17,871 nt of DNA from an uncultured Treponema sp. (GCA_937893155.1 CALBGU010000178.1:1-17871), one strand, 5' to 3'; counted from the first letter of the stretch, positions 1 through 7,816 are shown. The notes: generated by a model not told the origin, from the sequence alone. Numbers and translations are program-made.

Positions 1-2
1 AT

Positions 3-2279
3 GGTTCAAAAACGCAATCTCTAACAGAACATCTTGAAAATGTCGCTAAGAAAGCTGCTTTGTTTGCGTCTTCATTTAATAATGCGGATTGGGCATTTTA
101 TGCAGGAATACTTCACGATTTGGGAAAGGCAGATTCGGATTGGCAGAAATATATTCGCGGTGAAAAATCTACATTGGTGAATCACAGCGAAGCTGGTACT
201 CAGTTTGCCTTTTCAAAGATGAATCCGCATGACCCTGCAGCAAAAATTATTCCTTATTTGATTGCCGGTCATCACGCAGGGCTTCCTGATTGGGATGAAA
301 ATTGTGGTAATAGCTTAAAGTCAATTTTGGCTGATGTAGATACATCGTATCTTGAAAAGCTGTTTAATGATTCTAATATTCAAAGTGTATGCAATGCAGC
401 ATTTCCAAAGTCATTACCATTCGGAAAAAACGATTTGAAAAAAGACAATCCGCAGGAGTTGTTTGAACATTTCCATTTGTGGATACGAATGTTGTATTCG
501 TGTTTGGTGGATGCGGATTTTCTTGATACAGAGCATTTTATGCAGCCAGAGCAAACGGAGCTTCGAGGAAAATATGCGAGTCTTGAAGAGCTGAAACGGC
601 GGTTTGATGATTTTATGACAGAGAAAACAAAAAGTGCACGTCCTGCCCGAATAAACGAAATCCGCTCTTTCATTCTCGAAGCCTGCAGGAAAAAAGCGAA
701 GCTGGAGCAGGGCTTTTATTCGCTCAACGTGCCGACTGGCGGCGGAAAGACGCTGTCTTCCATGTCATTTGCACTTGAGCACGCTCTTTCGTATCAAAAA
801 AAGCGGATAATCATGGCGATTCCCTACACGAGCATTATCGAACAGACGGCGAAAGTGTACAAATACGGCACGGACAATGATGATGAAATTGAAGAGTATA
901 AGAAATTCGGCAAGTGCCTTTTCGGCGAAGAAAATGTGCTTGAGCATCATTGCAACTTTGATTTTGAAAAAAATGATGAAAGTGGAATCCTTGCAAAACA
1001 AAAACTTGCCACGGAAAACTGGGACGCGCCGATTATTGTGACCACGAATGTCCAGCTTTTCGAGTCCCTTTTCAATGCACACAGCTCTTCTTGCAGAAAA
1101 CTGCACAATCTGGTTGATTCTGTGATAATCCTTGACGAAGCGCAAATGCTGCCGCCTGAGTATCTGAAATCAATTCTTTCTGTTTTGCGCGGTCTTGTGT
1201 GCTGTTTTGGCGTTACCGTCGTTTTGTGCACAGCAACGCAGCCTGCACTTGAAGGTAAAATAGGCTCAGATACCGTTGCTTTTGACGGCATTCCGAAAGA
1301 CTTGATAACGCCGATTATTGATAATCCTACAGAACTTTCAGAGCAATTGAAACGGGTGGAAATCAATACGGATTATGCCCATGAAAAAATGGCTGATTGG
1401 CAAAGTATTGCAGACAAAATTTGTGATTTTGACCAAGTTTTGTGCATTGTCCAAACACGAAAAGACTGCCGAGAACTTCATTCTCTTATGCCGGAAGGAA
1501 CAATTCATCTTTCTGCATTGATGTGCGCGGAAGAGCGGAGCGACGTGATTGCGGAGATAAAGGCAAAATTGCGGTCAGGAAAGCCGATTCGCGTCATAAG
1601 TACGCAGTTGGTTGAATGTGGCGTGGATATAGATTTTCCTGTTGTTTTTCGCGCTCTTGCAGGTCTTGATTCTGTTGCCCAGTCGGCGGGTCGGTGTAAC
1701 CGAGAAGGAAAGATGAAATGTGGAACGGTGTATTTGTTTAATCCACCTACGAATGCACCGTCGGGATTGTTAAGAAAAGGAGCGATTGTCACAAAAGAGC
1801 TTTTAGAATTGCACGGCGGCACATTGTCGCTTACTCCAGAACTCTATGAGGAATATTTTAGAAAGTATTATCGTTCAATAAATAATTTTGATAAATGCGA
1901 GTTTGATAAAGCAATGCAGAACGAAAAGAGGGAGTGTAAGTTTCAGTTCCGCACACTTTCTAGCAATTATCATCTGATTGATAACGCATATCAGGCATCT
2001 GTATATGTGCATTATTGCTCTAGTCGGACAGGAAAAGACAATATCAATTTGCTTACGGCATTAGCAGCTGGCGAGTTTGATAAAAACATTTTTAGAAAAT
2101 TGAAGCGGTATGCTGTAAATTTACCAAAAAACGAAATTATGCAATTAGTACAAGAAGGACGAATTCAACAACCGATTGATGATGTTTTTATGCAGTCTCT
2201 TGATGATGAAACGCTTTATCAGACAGGGCTTGGTTTTGTCGCTGATTCAATAAAATCATTTGCAACCTATATTTTTTAG
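3..2279 (+). CDS. cas3: Cas3 helicase-nuclease, type I-C (5' end outside window)
   Basis: Cas3 is the HD nuclease and SF2 helicase that Cascade recruits to shred targeted DNA. The frame is open to position 3, so the gene begins upstream; the in-frame TTG at 60 is not the start, because the residues encoded before it (…TEHLENVAKKAA) are the first His-containing helix of the HD domain. Visible motifs in order: HD pair in LHDLGK (His codon 114-116), NHSEAG, GHHAG; Walker A PTGGGKT (732-752); the DEAQ box in ILDEAQML (Asp codon 1134-1136); CTATQP; and the C-terminal helicase motif with STQLVECGVDIDFP and QSAGRCNREG. The visible part, about 758 codons, is close to full length for I-C Cas3. It lies 206 bp ahead of cas5, unlike the other, nearly gap-free cas genes. 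The stop is TAG at 2277-2279. Family assignment is secure; the subtype rests on the neighbours. Confidence 0.96.
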   Translation, partial: GSKTQSLTEHLENVAKKAALFASSFNNADWAFYAGILHDLGKADSDWQKYIRGEKSTLVNHSEAGTQFAFSKMNPHDPAAKIIPYLIAGHHAGLPDWDENCGNSLKSILADVDTSYLEKLFNDSNIQSVCNAAFPKSLPFGKNDLKKDNPQELFEHFHLWIRMLYSCLVDADFLDTEHFMQPEQTELRGKYASLEELKRRFDDFMTEKTKSARPARINEIRSFILEACRKKAKLEQGFYSLNVPTGGGKTLSSMSFALEHALSYQKKRIIMAIPYTSIIEQTAKVYKYGTDNDDEIEEYKKFGKCLFGEENVLEHHCNFDFEKNDESGILAKQKLATENWDAPIIVTTNVQLFESLFNAHSSSCRKLHNLVDSVIILDEAQMLPPEYLKSILSVLRGLVCCFGVTVVLCTATQPALEGKIGSDTVAFDGIPKDLITPIIDNPTELSEQLKRVEINTDYAHEKMADWQSIADKICDFDQVLCIVQTRKDCRELHSLMPEGTIHLSALMCAEERSDVIAEIKAKLRSGKPIRVISTQLVECGVDIDFPVVFRALAGLDSVAQSAGRCNREGKMKCGTVYLFNPPTNAPSGLLRKGAIVTKELLELHGGTLSLTPELYEEYFRKYYRSINNFDKCEFDKAMQNEKRECKFQFRTLSSNYHLIDNAYQASVYVHYCSSRTGKDNINLLTALAAGEFDKNIFRKLKRYAVNLPKNEIMQLVQEGRIQQPIDDVFMQSLDDETLYQTGLGFVADSIKSFATYIF

Positions 2280-2324
2280 TTTTTCGTATAGAAAAGAATG
2301 AAAATTTTATGCTATTGTTAACTC

Positions 2325-2349
2325 GTCGCATTTTTGCGTGAGTTGAAAC
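2325..2349 (+). repeat. Solitary shortened type I-C CRISPR repeat
   Basis: The sequence starts GTCGCA, has a four-T loop, closes the stem with TGCG and ends with the 11-nt TGAGTTGAAAC. Type I-C repeats typically begin GTCGC, close a hairpin with GCG and end in an 11-nt handle such as TGGATTGAAAC or TGGATTGAAAT, left by Cas5c cleavage at the stem base. Here the stem base and handle length are kept, but the stem is only CGCA/TGCG and the element is 25 nt instead of about 32. The flanking AACTC (2320-2324) can pair with GAGTT (2340-2344) inside the handle, lengthening the hairpin. The alternative is a plain hairpin at the end of cas3, but no T run follows it directly. Confidence 0.72.
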
Positions 2350-2360
2350 TTTATTGTTTT

Positions 2361-2393
2361 TATATAAGGTGATAGAAAATATCGCCTTATATA
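2361..2393 (+). repeat. 14-bp inverted repeat (RNA hairpin) after the solitary CRISPR repeat
   Basis: Arms TATATAAGGTGATA (2361-2374) and TATCGCCTTATATA (2380-2393) pair along all 14 positions with one G-U, around the loop GAAAA. The left arm covers spacer positions 12-25 of the putative guide. The bases that follow (TTCTACAAATTTC) are not a clear U tract, so it is a weak candidate for an intrinsic terminator. It could be the 3' boundary or a stabilising stem of the crRNA-like RNA. It could also mask the distal part of the guide. Confidence 0.6.
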
Positions 2394-2403
2394 TTCTACA
2401 AAT

Positions 2404-2424
2404 TTCTTTATAGTTTTTATATAA
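2404..2424 (+). promoter_or_regulatory. TTC PAM plus protospacer-like target upstream of cas5 promoter
   Basis: TTC at 2404-2406 is the PAM most often reported for type I-C. It is followed by 18 bases (2407-2424) that equal the 18 bases after the solitary repeat (2350-2367) except at position 6 (A here, T there). The similarity begins at the repeat-spacer junction, sharing only the C just before it, and ends after position 18; the next 17 bases match no better than chance. Position 6 is flipped out of the duplex in type I effectors, so the mismatch should cost nothing. A full Cascade footprint from 2407 to about 2441 would cover the TTGACA box at 2430-2435. An ordinary local duplication or an AT-rich protein-binding site are the alternatives. 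Confidence 0.65.
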
Positions 2425-2429
2425 AATTG

Positions 2430-2463
2430 TTGACAGATTAAAAATTCCGTCGTACCATATACA
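2430..2463 (+). promoter_or_regulatory. Candidate sigma70 promoter for cas5-cas8-cas7-cas4-cas1-cas2
   Basis: A perfect TTGACA (2430-2435) is followed at 17 bp by TACCAT (2453-2458), a 4 of 6 match to TATAAT; TATACA at 2458-2463 is an alternative at a long 22-bp spacing. Transcription would begin near 2465, leaving a leader of about 20 nt with AGAGG (2468-2472) ahead of the cas5 ATG. The strong -35 and poor -10 make it a moderate call. Confidence 0.5.
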
Positions 2464-2485
2464 ATATAGAGGTCATCAAGAAGAT

Positions 2486-3223
2486 ATGCCAAAATTTTTT
2501 GATAAAACATTTTGCCTTGAAGTGTGGGGAGATTTCGCTTGTTTTACACGTCCGGAAATGAAAGTTGAACGAGTGAGCTACGATGTGATTACACCGTCTG
2601 CTGCTCGTGCGATTTTTGAAGCGGTTTTTTGGAAACCGGCATTTTATTGGAATGTAAAAAAGATAGAAGTCCTAAATCCTATAAAATGGATAAACTTACG
2701 GCGCAATGAAGTCGGTGCGGTTGCAAATGATAAATCAAATGGAGTCATAATTGAAGATAACAGGCAGCAAAGAGCGGGGCTTTTTTTAAGAGATGTACGC
2801 TATCGTCTTTATGCAGACCTTGTTTTTATTCCGCCAAAACAGAGAGAAGCAACAGCAAATCCGCTTCCCGAATATCTCATAGATGCAGAAGAAAAATCTG
2901 AATTGGCAGAGAAAAATTTTACCGATGACCACCCGAATGAAAATCCTGCAAAATACAATGCGATGTTCGAGCGGCGGGCAAAAAAGGGACAATGTTTCTT
3001 TCAGCCGTATTTGGGCTGTCGGGAGTTTAGCTGTTTTTTCAAACTGGTTGCGCCAGAGAAAGATGTTGCGATTCCGATTTCCGAAACGCGCGATTTAGGT
3101 TTTATGCTTTATGATATGGACTATACAAATCCAAAAGATATTCGCCCTGCATTTTTCCGTGCAAAGCTTGAAAATGGGGTTGTAAATGTTCCTGATTGGA
3201 ATAGCGAGGAGGTGCGAAAATGA
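2486..3223 (+). CDS. cas5: Cas5c (Cas5d), crRNA endonuclease and Cascade subunit
   Basis: Type I-C lacks Cas6, so Cas5c both cuts pre-crRNA at the base of the repeat hairpin and caps the 5' handle in Cascade. The 245-residue protein has the family hallmarks: an N-terminal RAMP strand (CLEVWGDFACFTRPEMKVERVSYD), then PSAARAIFEAVFWKP followed by VLNPIKWINLRRNEVG, and a mid-protein YRLYADLVFIPP strand. The ATG at 2486 is chosen because the RAMP fold starts at once; AGAGG at 2468-2472 is a slightly distant ribosome site and AAGAAG sits close to the ATG. It begins the main operon, 62 bp after the putative Cascade target site, and its stop overlaps the cas8 start (ATGA at 3220-3223). It would also be the enzyme that frees the candidate regulatory RNA. 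Confidence 0.95.
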   Translation: MPKFFDKTFCLEVWGDFACFTRPEMKVERVSYDVITPSAARAIFEAVFWKPAFYWNVKKIEVLNPIKWINLRRNEVGAVANDKSNGVIIEDNRQQRAGLFLRDVRYRLYADLVFIPPKQREATANPLPEYLIDAEEKSELAEKNFTDDHPNENPAKYNAMFERRAKKGQCFFQPYLGCREFSCFFKLVAPEKDVAIPISETRDLGFMLYDMDYTNPKDIRPAFFRAKLENGVVNVPDWNSEEVRK

Positions 3224-4974
3224 TTTTGCAGGCTCTTTATGATTACGCAAAGCGAAAAGGCGATGAGCTTCCCGAAGATGGATTTGAAGATGTTGAAATA
3301 AAATATCTTATAAAAATCCGAGAAGACGGCTCCTTGGTGGATTTGATTTCGACAGAAGAAATAAATAGTAGCGGGAAAAAGCAAGGTCATAAATATAAAA
3401 AACTTCCAATGCGTGTTGCGCGAAGTGGAAAAACTCCAAAAGCATCTCTTTTGCTTGATAATGTTGGATATGTGCTTCTTGATGATGCAAAACGAGAGTC
3501 TTTTATCAGTTTAATTGAAAATTTGCCGAGTGAAGTGAAGTCAACAAAGGAAATTAAAGCCGTTATTGCGTTTTATCGGCAGAATAAAGCAAACGGATTT
3601 GACAAGATTGCTTCTACGGACTTGTGGGAAGAATGTCAGAAGACGACAGGATATCTTTCTTTTGTTCTTATGGGGGAAGATGAAATTGTTCCGCAGATAG
3701 AGTCTGTTCGTGAGTATCAACGAAAAGTTACTGCGCAAAAAAGTGCGGGCGATGAATCAAGCGAAGAAAACGAAATTATAAAAGGCATTTGTCTTATTAC
3801 TGGGGAAAATGCGGTTGTGTCTCGACTTCACGCGGCAACACCAATTATCGGTTCAAAGAGCAATGCAAAACTTGTCGGTTTTCAGAAAAATAGTGGTTAT
3901 GATTCTTACGGCAAAGAACAATCCTATAATGCGCCTGTTTCGGTAAAAGCGGAAAATGCTTATACAAAGGCATTGAATTATTTGATAAAAGATGAGCGGG
4001 CAAAAGAAAATAGATTTCGACTGGGAGATGATACCATTGTCTTTTGGGCAGAAAAGCAAGAATCAGAATCTTTTGAAAGTGATTTTTCAGCTTTCTTTAC
4101 CGCATATAAAGAAATTGATGACCCCGACAGAAATATTCGGGCGGTAAAAAATCTTTTTGCAGCGGTACAAACAGGAAAATATGATAAATATGGTTTAGAT
4201 TCTAATTTTTATGTGCTCTGCCTTTCTCCCAATGCAGCTCGTATTTCTGTGCGCTTTTGGGAAACGGGCAAGGTTGAAACGTTTGCAAAGCGAATAAAGC
4301 AACATTTTGATGATTTTGAAATTGTGCGTCCGTCTTTTGATGATAAGGAGTATTTGAACTTGTATCAGATACTTTCCGCGACAGCTCTTGAATATAAAAT
4401 GGACAATGTTGCACCGAATCTTATCGGCTCTGTTATGCAGTCCATTTTGAAAGAGTTGCCGTATCCTGCGACCTTGCAGCAGCAGTGCATTCGCAGAATC
4501 AGAGCAGAGCAAAAGGTAACGCGGGAACGTGCTGCAATTTTGAAGGCATACATAACTCGCTTGAATAGGCAGAAAAATATAAAGGAGGTTTCTGTGGCAT
4601 TGGACAGAACGAATGAAAATACAGGCTATCTTTTGGGTAGACTGTTTGCGGCTTTTGAAAAAGTTCAGCAGGAGAGCTCTGATACCGAATTGAATTCAAC
4701 CATTACAGACAGGTTTTATGGAGCGGCTTCTACAAATCCTGTAACGGTTTTCACTCAGTTGATGCGCTTGAATCGCAATCACATGAGCAAACTAAAGTCC
4801 AAAAATCGTGGTCTTCAGATAAATCGCGATAAAGAAATAGGTGAGATTATGAATGCGATAGATTCATTTCCTGCGCACTTAGATTTGAATGAGCAATCAT
4901 ATTTTTCAATCGGCTACTATCACGAGAAGCAGAGCTTCTTTACAAAAAATGAACAAACAGAAGGAGTAAATTGA
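3220..4974 (+). CDS. cas8c: Cas8c (Csd1), large Cascade subunit
   Basis: Cas8c is the large I-C subunit that recognises the PAM; the small subunit Cas11c is usually made from an internal start in the 3' part of this gene. The 584 residues match the usual length. The middle carries the Csd1 signature CLITGENAVVSRLHAATPII followed by LVGFQ, then DSYGKEQSYNAPVS and an ALNYLIKDE helix. GAGGAGG at 3206-3212 is a strong ribosome site for ATG 3220, which overlaps the cas5 stop by 4 nt. For Cas11c, an internal in-frame ATG is needed; one lies before DNVAPNLIG (near 4399) but I see no decisive ribosome site there. The gene is AT-rich like cas5. Confidence 0.95.
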   Translation: MILQALYDYAKRKGDELPEDGFEDVEIKYLIKIREDGSLVDLISTEEINSSGKKQGHKYKKLPMRVARSGKTPKASLLLDNVGYVLLDDAKRESFISLIENLPSEVKSTKEIKAVIAFYRQNKANGFDKIASTDLWEECQKTTGYLSFVLMGEDEIVPQIESVREYQRKVTAQKSAGDESSEENEIIKGICLITGENAVVSRLHAATPIIGSKSNAKLVGFQKNSGYDSYGKEQSYNAPVSVKAENAYTKALNYLIKDERAKENRFRLGDDTIVFWAEKQESESFESDFSAFFTAYKEIDDPDRNIRAVKNLFAAVQTGKYDKYGLDSNFYVLCLSPNAARISVRFWETGKVETFAKRIKQHFDDFEIVRPSFDDKEYLNLYQILSATALEYKMDNVAPNLIGSVMQSILKELPYPATLQQQCIRRIRAEQKVTRERAAILKAYITRLNRQKNIKEVSVALDRTNENTGYLLGRLFAAFEKVQQESSDTELNSTITDRFYGAASTNPVTVFTQLMRLNRNHMSKLKSKNRGLQINRDKEIGEIMNAIDSFPAHLDLNEQSYFSIGYYHEKQSFFTKNEQTEGVN

Positions 4975-4976
4975 TT

Positions 4977-5831
4977 ATGGCAAAGTTGGAAAAACGCTAT
5001 GACTTTGTGTTGTATTTCGACGTGAAAGACGGCAATCCAAATGGAGACCCAGATGCTGGCAACCTTCCTCGTATTGATGCAGAAACAGGCAACGGCATTG
5101 TTACCGACGTGTGTCTAAAGCGCAAAATCCGCAACTATGTGCAGATTGTGAAAGGCTCGGAAGCGGGTTATGACATTTTTGTAAAGGAAAAAGCAATTCT
5201 CAATAAAGAAATCGACACCGTATATGCAGATTTGAGCATTGATGCTAATGCAAAAAAGCCTGCCAAGGGAGAGAATATTGAAAAAGGTCGTGCGGGAATG
5301 TGCAAGAAATTCTTTGATATTCGCACATTCGGAGCTGTCCTTTCTACAGGAGCGAATGCTGGTCAAGTACGCGGTCCTGTGCAATTAACATTTGCTCGTT
5401 CTATTGAGCCTGTTGTTGCATTGGAACATAGCATTACGAGAATGGCTGTTACAAAAGAAGAAGATGTTGACAAAGAGCGTACAATGGGGCGCAAATATAC
5501 AATTCCGTACGGATTGTACAAGGTATGCGGCTTCGTTTCTCCGCATTTTGCTGCAAGCACTGGTTTTTCAACAGAAGATTTGGAAGTGTTGTGGGAGGCA
5601 TTGACGCAAATGTTTGAGGTCGACCGTGCAGCAGCTCGCGGACTTATGACGACACGGCGGCTTATCATTTTTGAGCACAATTCAGCACTTGGCACAAAGC
5701 CTGCAGACGAGTTGTTTAATCGTGTAAAATGCGAGCATACTGGAAATTCTCCTGCGCGTGATTTTTCCGACTACACAATTACGCTTGACGGAAATCCGCT
5801 GACGGAAACAAAAACAGTTGTGGCGGTTTGA
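4977..5831 (+). CDS. cas7: Cas7c (Csd2), Cascade backbone subunit
   Basis: Several copies of Cas7 polymerise along the crRNA spacer to form the Cascade backbone. The 284 residues begin KLEKRYDFVLYFDVKDGNPNGDPD, the N-terminal glycine-rich RAMP strand typical of Csd2, then RIDAETGNGIVTDVCLKRKIRNY. Further on come FDIRTFGAVLS, GQVRGPVQLTFARSI, and DRAAARGLMTTRRLIIFEH. I chose ATG 4977 over the TTG at 4971 because AAGGAG (4961-4966) sits 10 nt ahead of it and the TTG overlaps the cas8 stop. The gap to cas8 is 2 bp, and the TGA at 5829-5831 overlaps the cas4 start by one base. Confidence 0.96.
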   Translation: MAKLEKRYDFVLYFDVKDGNPNGDPDAGNLPRIDAETGNGIVTDVCLKRKIRNYVQIVKGSEAGYDIFVKEKAILNKEIDTVYADLSIDANAKKPAKGENIEKGRAGMCKKFFDIRTFGAVLSTGANAGQVRGPVQLTFARSIEPVVALEHSITRMAVTKEEDVDKERTMGRKYTIPYGLYKVCGFVSPHFAASTGFSTEDLEVLWEALTQMFEVDRAAARGLMTTRRLIIFEHNSALGTKPADELFNRVKCEHTGNSPARDFSDYTITLDGNPLTETKTVVAV

Positions 5832-6463
5832 TGTATCAAGAAAATGACTATTTACTGCTGAGCGGACTGCAACACATAAAGTTTTGTCCGCGGCAGTGTG
5901 CGCTTATACATATAGAACAGCTGTGGAGTGAAAATTTCTTTACGGCATCGGGGCGTGTGCAGCACGAAAAGGTACATTCGGGATTTGCAGAATCTCGCCG
6001 AGCGGTGCGGACGGAGCGTGATTTGAAAATCGCATCGAGCGTGCTTGGCATTATAGGACAGACTGACGCGGTGGAGTTTTATCCTGATGGAAAAATTATC
6101 CCCATTGAATACAAGCACGGCGAGCCGAAAGAAGACACCTGCGATGAAGTTCAACTGTGCGCACAGGCGATATGTCTTGAAGAAATGCTAAACCGTAAAA
6201 TCGATAAAGGTGCACTTTTTTATTTCAAAACAAAAAAACGCATTTCAGTTGCGATAACCGACGAATTACGAGCAGAAACTATCGCGCTTGCAAAAGAGTT
6301 TCATACGCTTGTCGAAATCGGCACAACGCCCAAAGCTGCCTATACCAAACAATGCGAAAGCTGTTCGTTCATCGATGTCTGTTTTCCCGACTCAGCGGGG
6401 CGAAATAAATCGGTAGCCAATTATATAAAACGCCGCTTGAGCCAAGATTTGATTTCTGATTAA
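5831..6463 (+). CDS. cas4: Cas4 RecB-family nuclease for spacer acquisition
   Basis: Cas4 trims prespacers and helps Cas1-Cas2 choose those with a correct PAM and orientation. The 210-residue protein has the four iron-sulfur cysteines expected: C in FCPRQC near the N-terminus (two) and the C-terminal cluster KQCESCSFIDVC. Nuclease residues appear as His in QHEKVHS, Asp in GQTDAVEFYPDG, and the E-x-K of IPIEYKHGE, followed by DEVQLCAQAICLEEML. ATG 5831 overlaps the cas7 TGA (TGATG), implying coupled translation; the TTG three bases earlier is not preferred. Base composition becomes more GC-rich from here on than in cas5 and cas8. Confidence 0.95.
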   Translation: MYQENDYLLLSGLQHIKFCPRQCALIHIEQLWSENFFTASGRVQHEKVHSGFAESRRAVRTERDLKIASSVLGIIGQTDAVEFYPDGKIIPIEYKHGEPKEDTCDEVQLCAQAICLEEMLNRKIDKGALFYFKTKKRISVAITDELRAETIALAKEFHTLVEIGTTPKAAYTKQCESCSFIDVCFPDSAGRNKSVANYIKRRLSQDLISD

Positions 6464-6485
6464 AGCCTCGTTGACAGGAGCAAAA

Positions 6486-7517
6486 ATGCAAAGATTTTTG
6501 AACACCTTGTATATCACGACGCAAGGGACATATCTACACAAAAAAGGCGATGCAGTTGAAATTATAATCGGCGATGAAGTAAAACAATCTATACCGATGA
6601 TAAATCTTGATAGCATTGTCTGCTTTGGAAATATCCGTGTCAGTCCTTTTTTGCTCGGCTCTGCGCCAGAACATAACATCACCATCAGTTTTCTGAACGA
6701 GCAGGGAAAGTTTTTGGCGCGCGTGCAAGGTCCAGTTGCAGGCAATGTGCTCTTGCGAAAGGCGCAGTATCGCATTTCTGACGACGAAGAAAAATCGGCG
6801 CACATTGCAAAGTATTTTATCACGGGCAAAGTTGCAAACCAAAAAACAGTTCTTCAGCGCGCCATTCGCGACCACAAAGACAAAATAGATGCTGAAAAAG
6901 TGAGTAATGCGATTTCGATACTCGATAGAAATATCTCGAAAATACAAACAGCGACCGATTTAGCTTCTCTGCGCGGAATTGAGGGCGACAGTGCCGAAAC
7001 GTATTTTAGCGTATTCGACGAGCTGATAACGTCGCAAAAAGACGGCTTTGTATTCACGAGAAGGAATCGCCGTCCTCCGCTCGACAACGTGAATGCGCTT
7101 CTTTCGTTTCTCTATTCGTTTTTGTATCACGATATGATAAGCGCGTGCGAAGTTGTGGGGCTTGACCCTGCCGTTGGCTTTATGCACCGCGATAGACCGG
7201 GCAGATTGAGCCTTGCACTCGACTTGATGGAAGAGTTTAGACCGTTTTTTGTCGATAGACTTGTTTTGTCGCTCATAAATCGCGGCGAAATCACTGCAAA
7301 TCAATTTGAAAAAACGGCGAGCGGCGCGGTCAATATGAACGAAACTGCGCGAAAAACCGTTGTCAATGCGTATCAAAAGAAAAAAGAAACTGTATTGAAT
7401 CACCCGTATGTCGAAAAGAAAATGTACTTGGCGATTTTAATGCAGACGCAGGCTCGGCTTTTGGCGCGCTACATTCGCGGCGATATTGACGGCTATCCTG
7501 TGTATATGTGGAAATAG
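6486..7517 (+). CDS. cas1: Cas1 integrase
   Basis: Cas1 with Cas2 inserts new spacers at the leader end of an array. The 343-residue protein is of normal I-C length. Catalytic residues are visible: Glu in RGIEGDSAETYF, His in VGFMHRDRPGR, and the acidic pair in SLALDLMEEFRPFF. ATG 6486 is preferred over the upstream TTG at 6471 because CAGGAG (6475-6480) lies 5 nt before it and the protein then starts MQRFLNTLYI, as is usual. It lies 22 bp after cas4 and 11 bp before cas2. Confidence 0.97.
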   Translation: MQRFLNTLYITTQGTYLHKKGDAVEIIIGDEVKQSIPMINLDSIVCFGNIRVSPFLLGSAPEHNITISFLNEQGKFLARVQGPVAGNVLLRKAQYRISDDEEKSAHIAKYFITGKVANQKTVLQRAIRDHKDKIDAEKVSNAISILDRNISKIQTATDLASLRGIEGDSAETYFSVFDELITSQKDGFVFTRRNRRPPLDNVNALLSFLYSFLYHDMISACEVVGLDPAVGFMHRDRPGRLSLALDLMEEFRPFFVDRLVLSLINRGEITANQFEKTASGAVNMNETARKTVVNAYQKKKETVLNHPYVEKKMYLAILMQTQARLLARYIRGDIDGYPVYMWK

Positions 7518-7528
7518 CGAGGCGAAAA

Positions 7529-7816
7529 ATGATGATGCTTGTCAGCTACGACGTGGCGCGCGATGAAAAAGGCGAAAAACGGCTTCGGCGCGTTGCAAAG
7601 ACACTCGAAAATTACGGGCAGAGAGTGCAATATTCTGTATTCGAGTGCCTTGTTGAGTCTGCGCAGTGGGTGGAACTGAAAGCAAAATTGCTCAAAGAAA
7701 TCAATCCCGAATACGATAGCCTGCGCTTTTATTCGCTCGGCGCAAATTGGGAGCGCAAAGTTGAGCATATCGGGCAGAAAAAGCCTCTCAATGTGCAAGA
7801 TGTCCTTATTTTTTAG
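7529..7816 (+). CDS. cas2: Cas2, adaptation complex subunit
   Basis: Cas2 is the small ferredoxin-fold protein that bridges two Cas1 dimers. The 95 residues show the SYDV strand with its conserved Asp near the start, then EKRLRRVAKTLENYGQRVQYSVFEC and the C-terminal DVLIF strand. The GTG at 7508 would add seven residues inside the cas1 end; ATG 7529 has GAGG at 7519-7522 and gives the normal length. Two further ATGs follow at once (7532, 7535), so the exact first residue is uncertain by two. It closes the operon; no array follows. Confidence 0.96.
   Translation: MMMLVSYDVARDEKGEKRLRRVAKTLENYGQRVQYSVFECLVESAQWVELKAKLLKEINPEYDSLRFYSLGANWERKVEHIGQKKPLNVQDVLIF

Larger units (their letters stand above)
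2320..2393 (+). ncRNA. Candidate crRNA-like regulatory RNA (CreR-like) between cas3 and cas5
   Basis: Seen: a single I-C-type repeat (2325-2349) is followed directly by a spacer-like stretch whose first 18 bases match, with one mismatch, a TTC-flanked site at 2407-2424 just before the likely cas5 promoter. The tail of the spacer-like stretch runs into a 14-bp hairpin (2361-2393) that may mark or protect the 3' end. There is no intact second repeat; TCGC at 2382-2385 is the only hint of one. Known: in type I systems, CreA and CreR RNAs have degenerate repeats and partial spacers and steer Cascade to a promoter without triggering cleavage. Inferred: this RNA would repress cas5-cas8-cas7-cas4-cas1-cas2 when Cascade is plentiful. 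There is no room for a toxin RNA between target and cas5, so the CreR reading is favoured over CreTA. I see no strong promoter in 2280-2319 (TATGCT at 2308-2313 is the best -10), so it may be cut by Cas5c from cas3 read-through. Transcript ends are guesses. Confidence 0.68.

Noticed and set aside
2325..2430. A CreTA toxin-antitoxin reading of the guide RNA
   Set aside because: Only about 55 bp lie between the target and the cas5 start, and they are occupied by the apparent cas5 promoter and ribosome site, leaving no room for a separate toxin transcript.
2307..2510. A 67-codon open frame on the minus strand across the cas3-cas5 gap, with AAGG just before its ATG
   Set aside because: It is AT-rich, resembles no family I know, and overlaps the repeat, target and promoter signals, which explain the region better. 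Kept in mind only as a possible antisense small protein.
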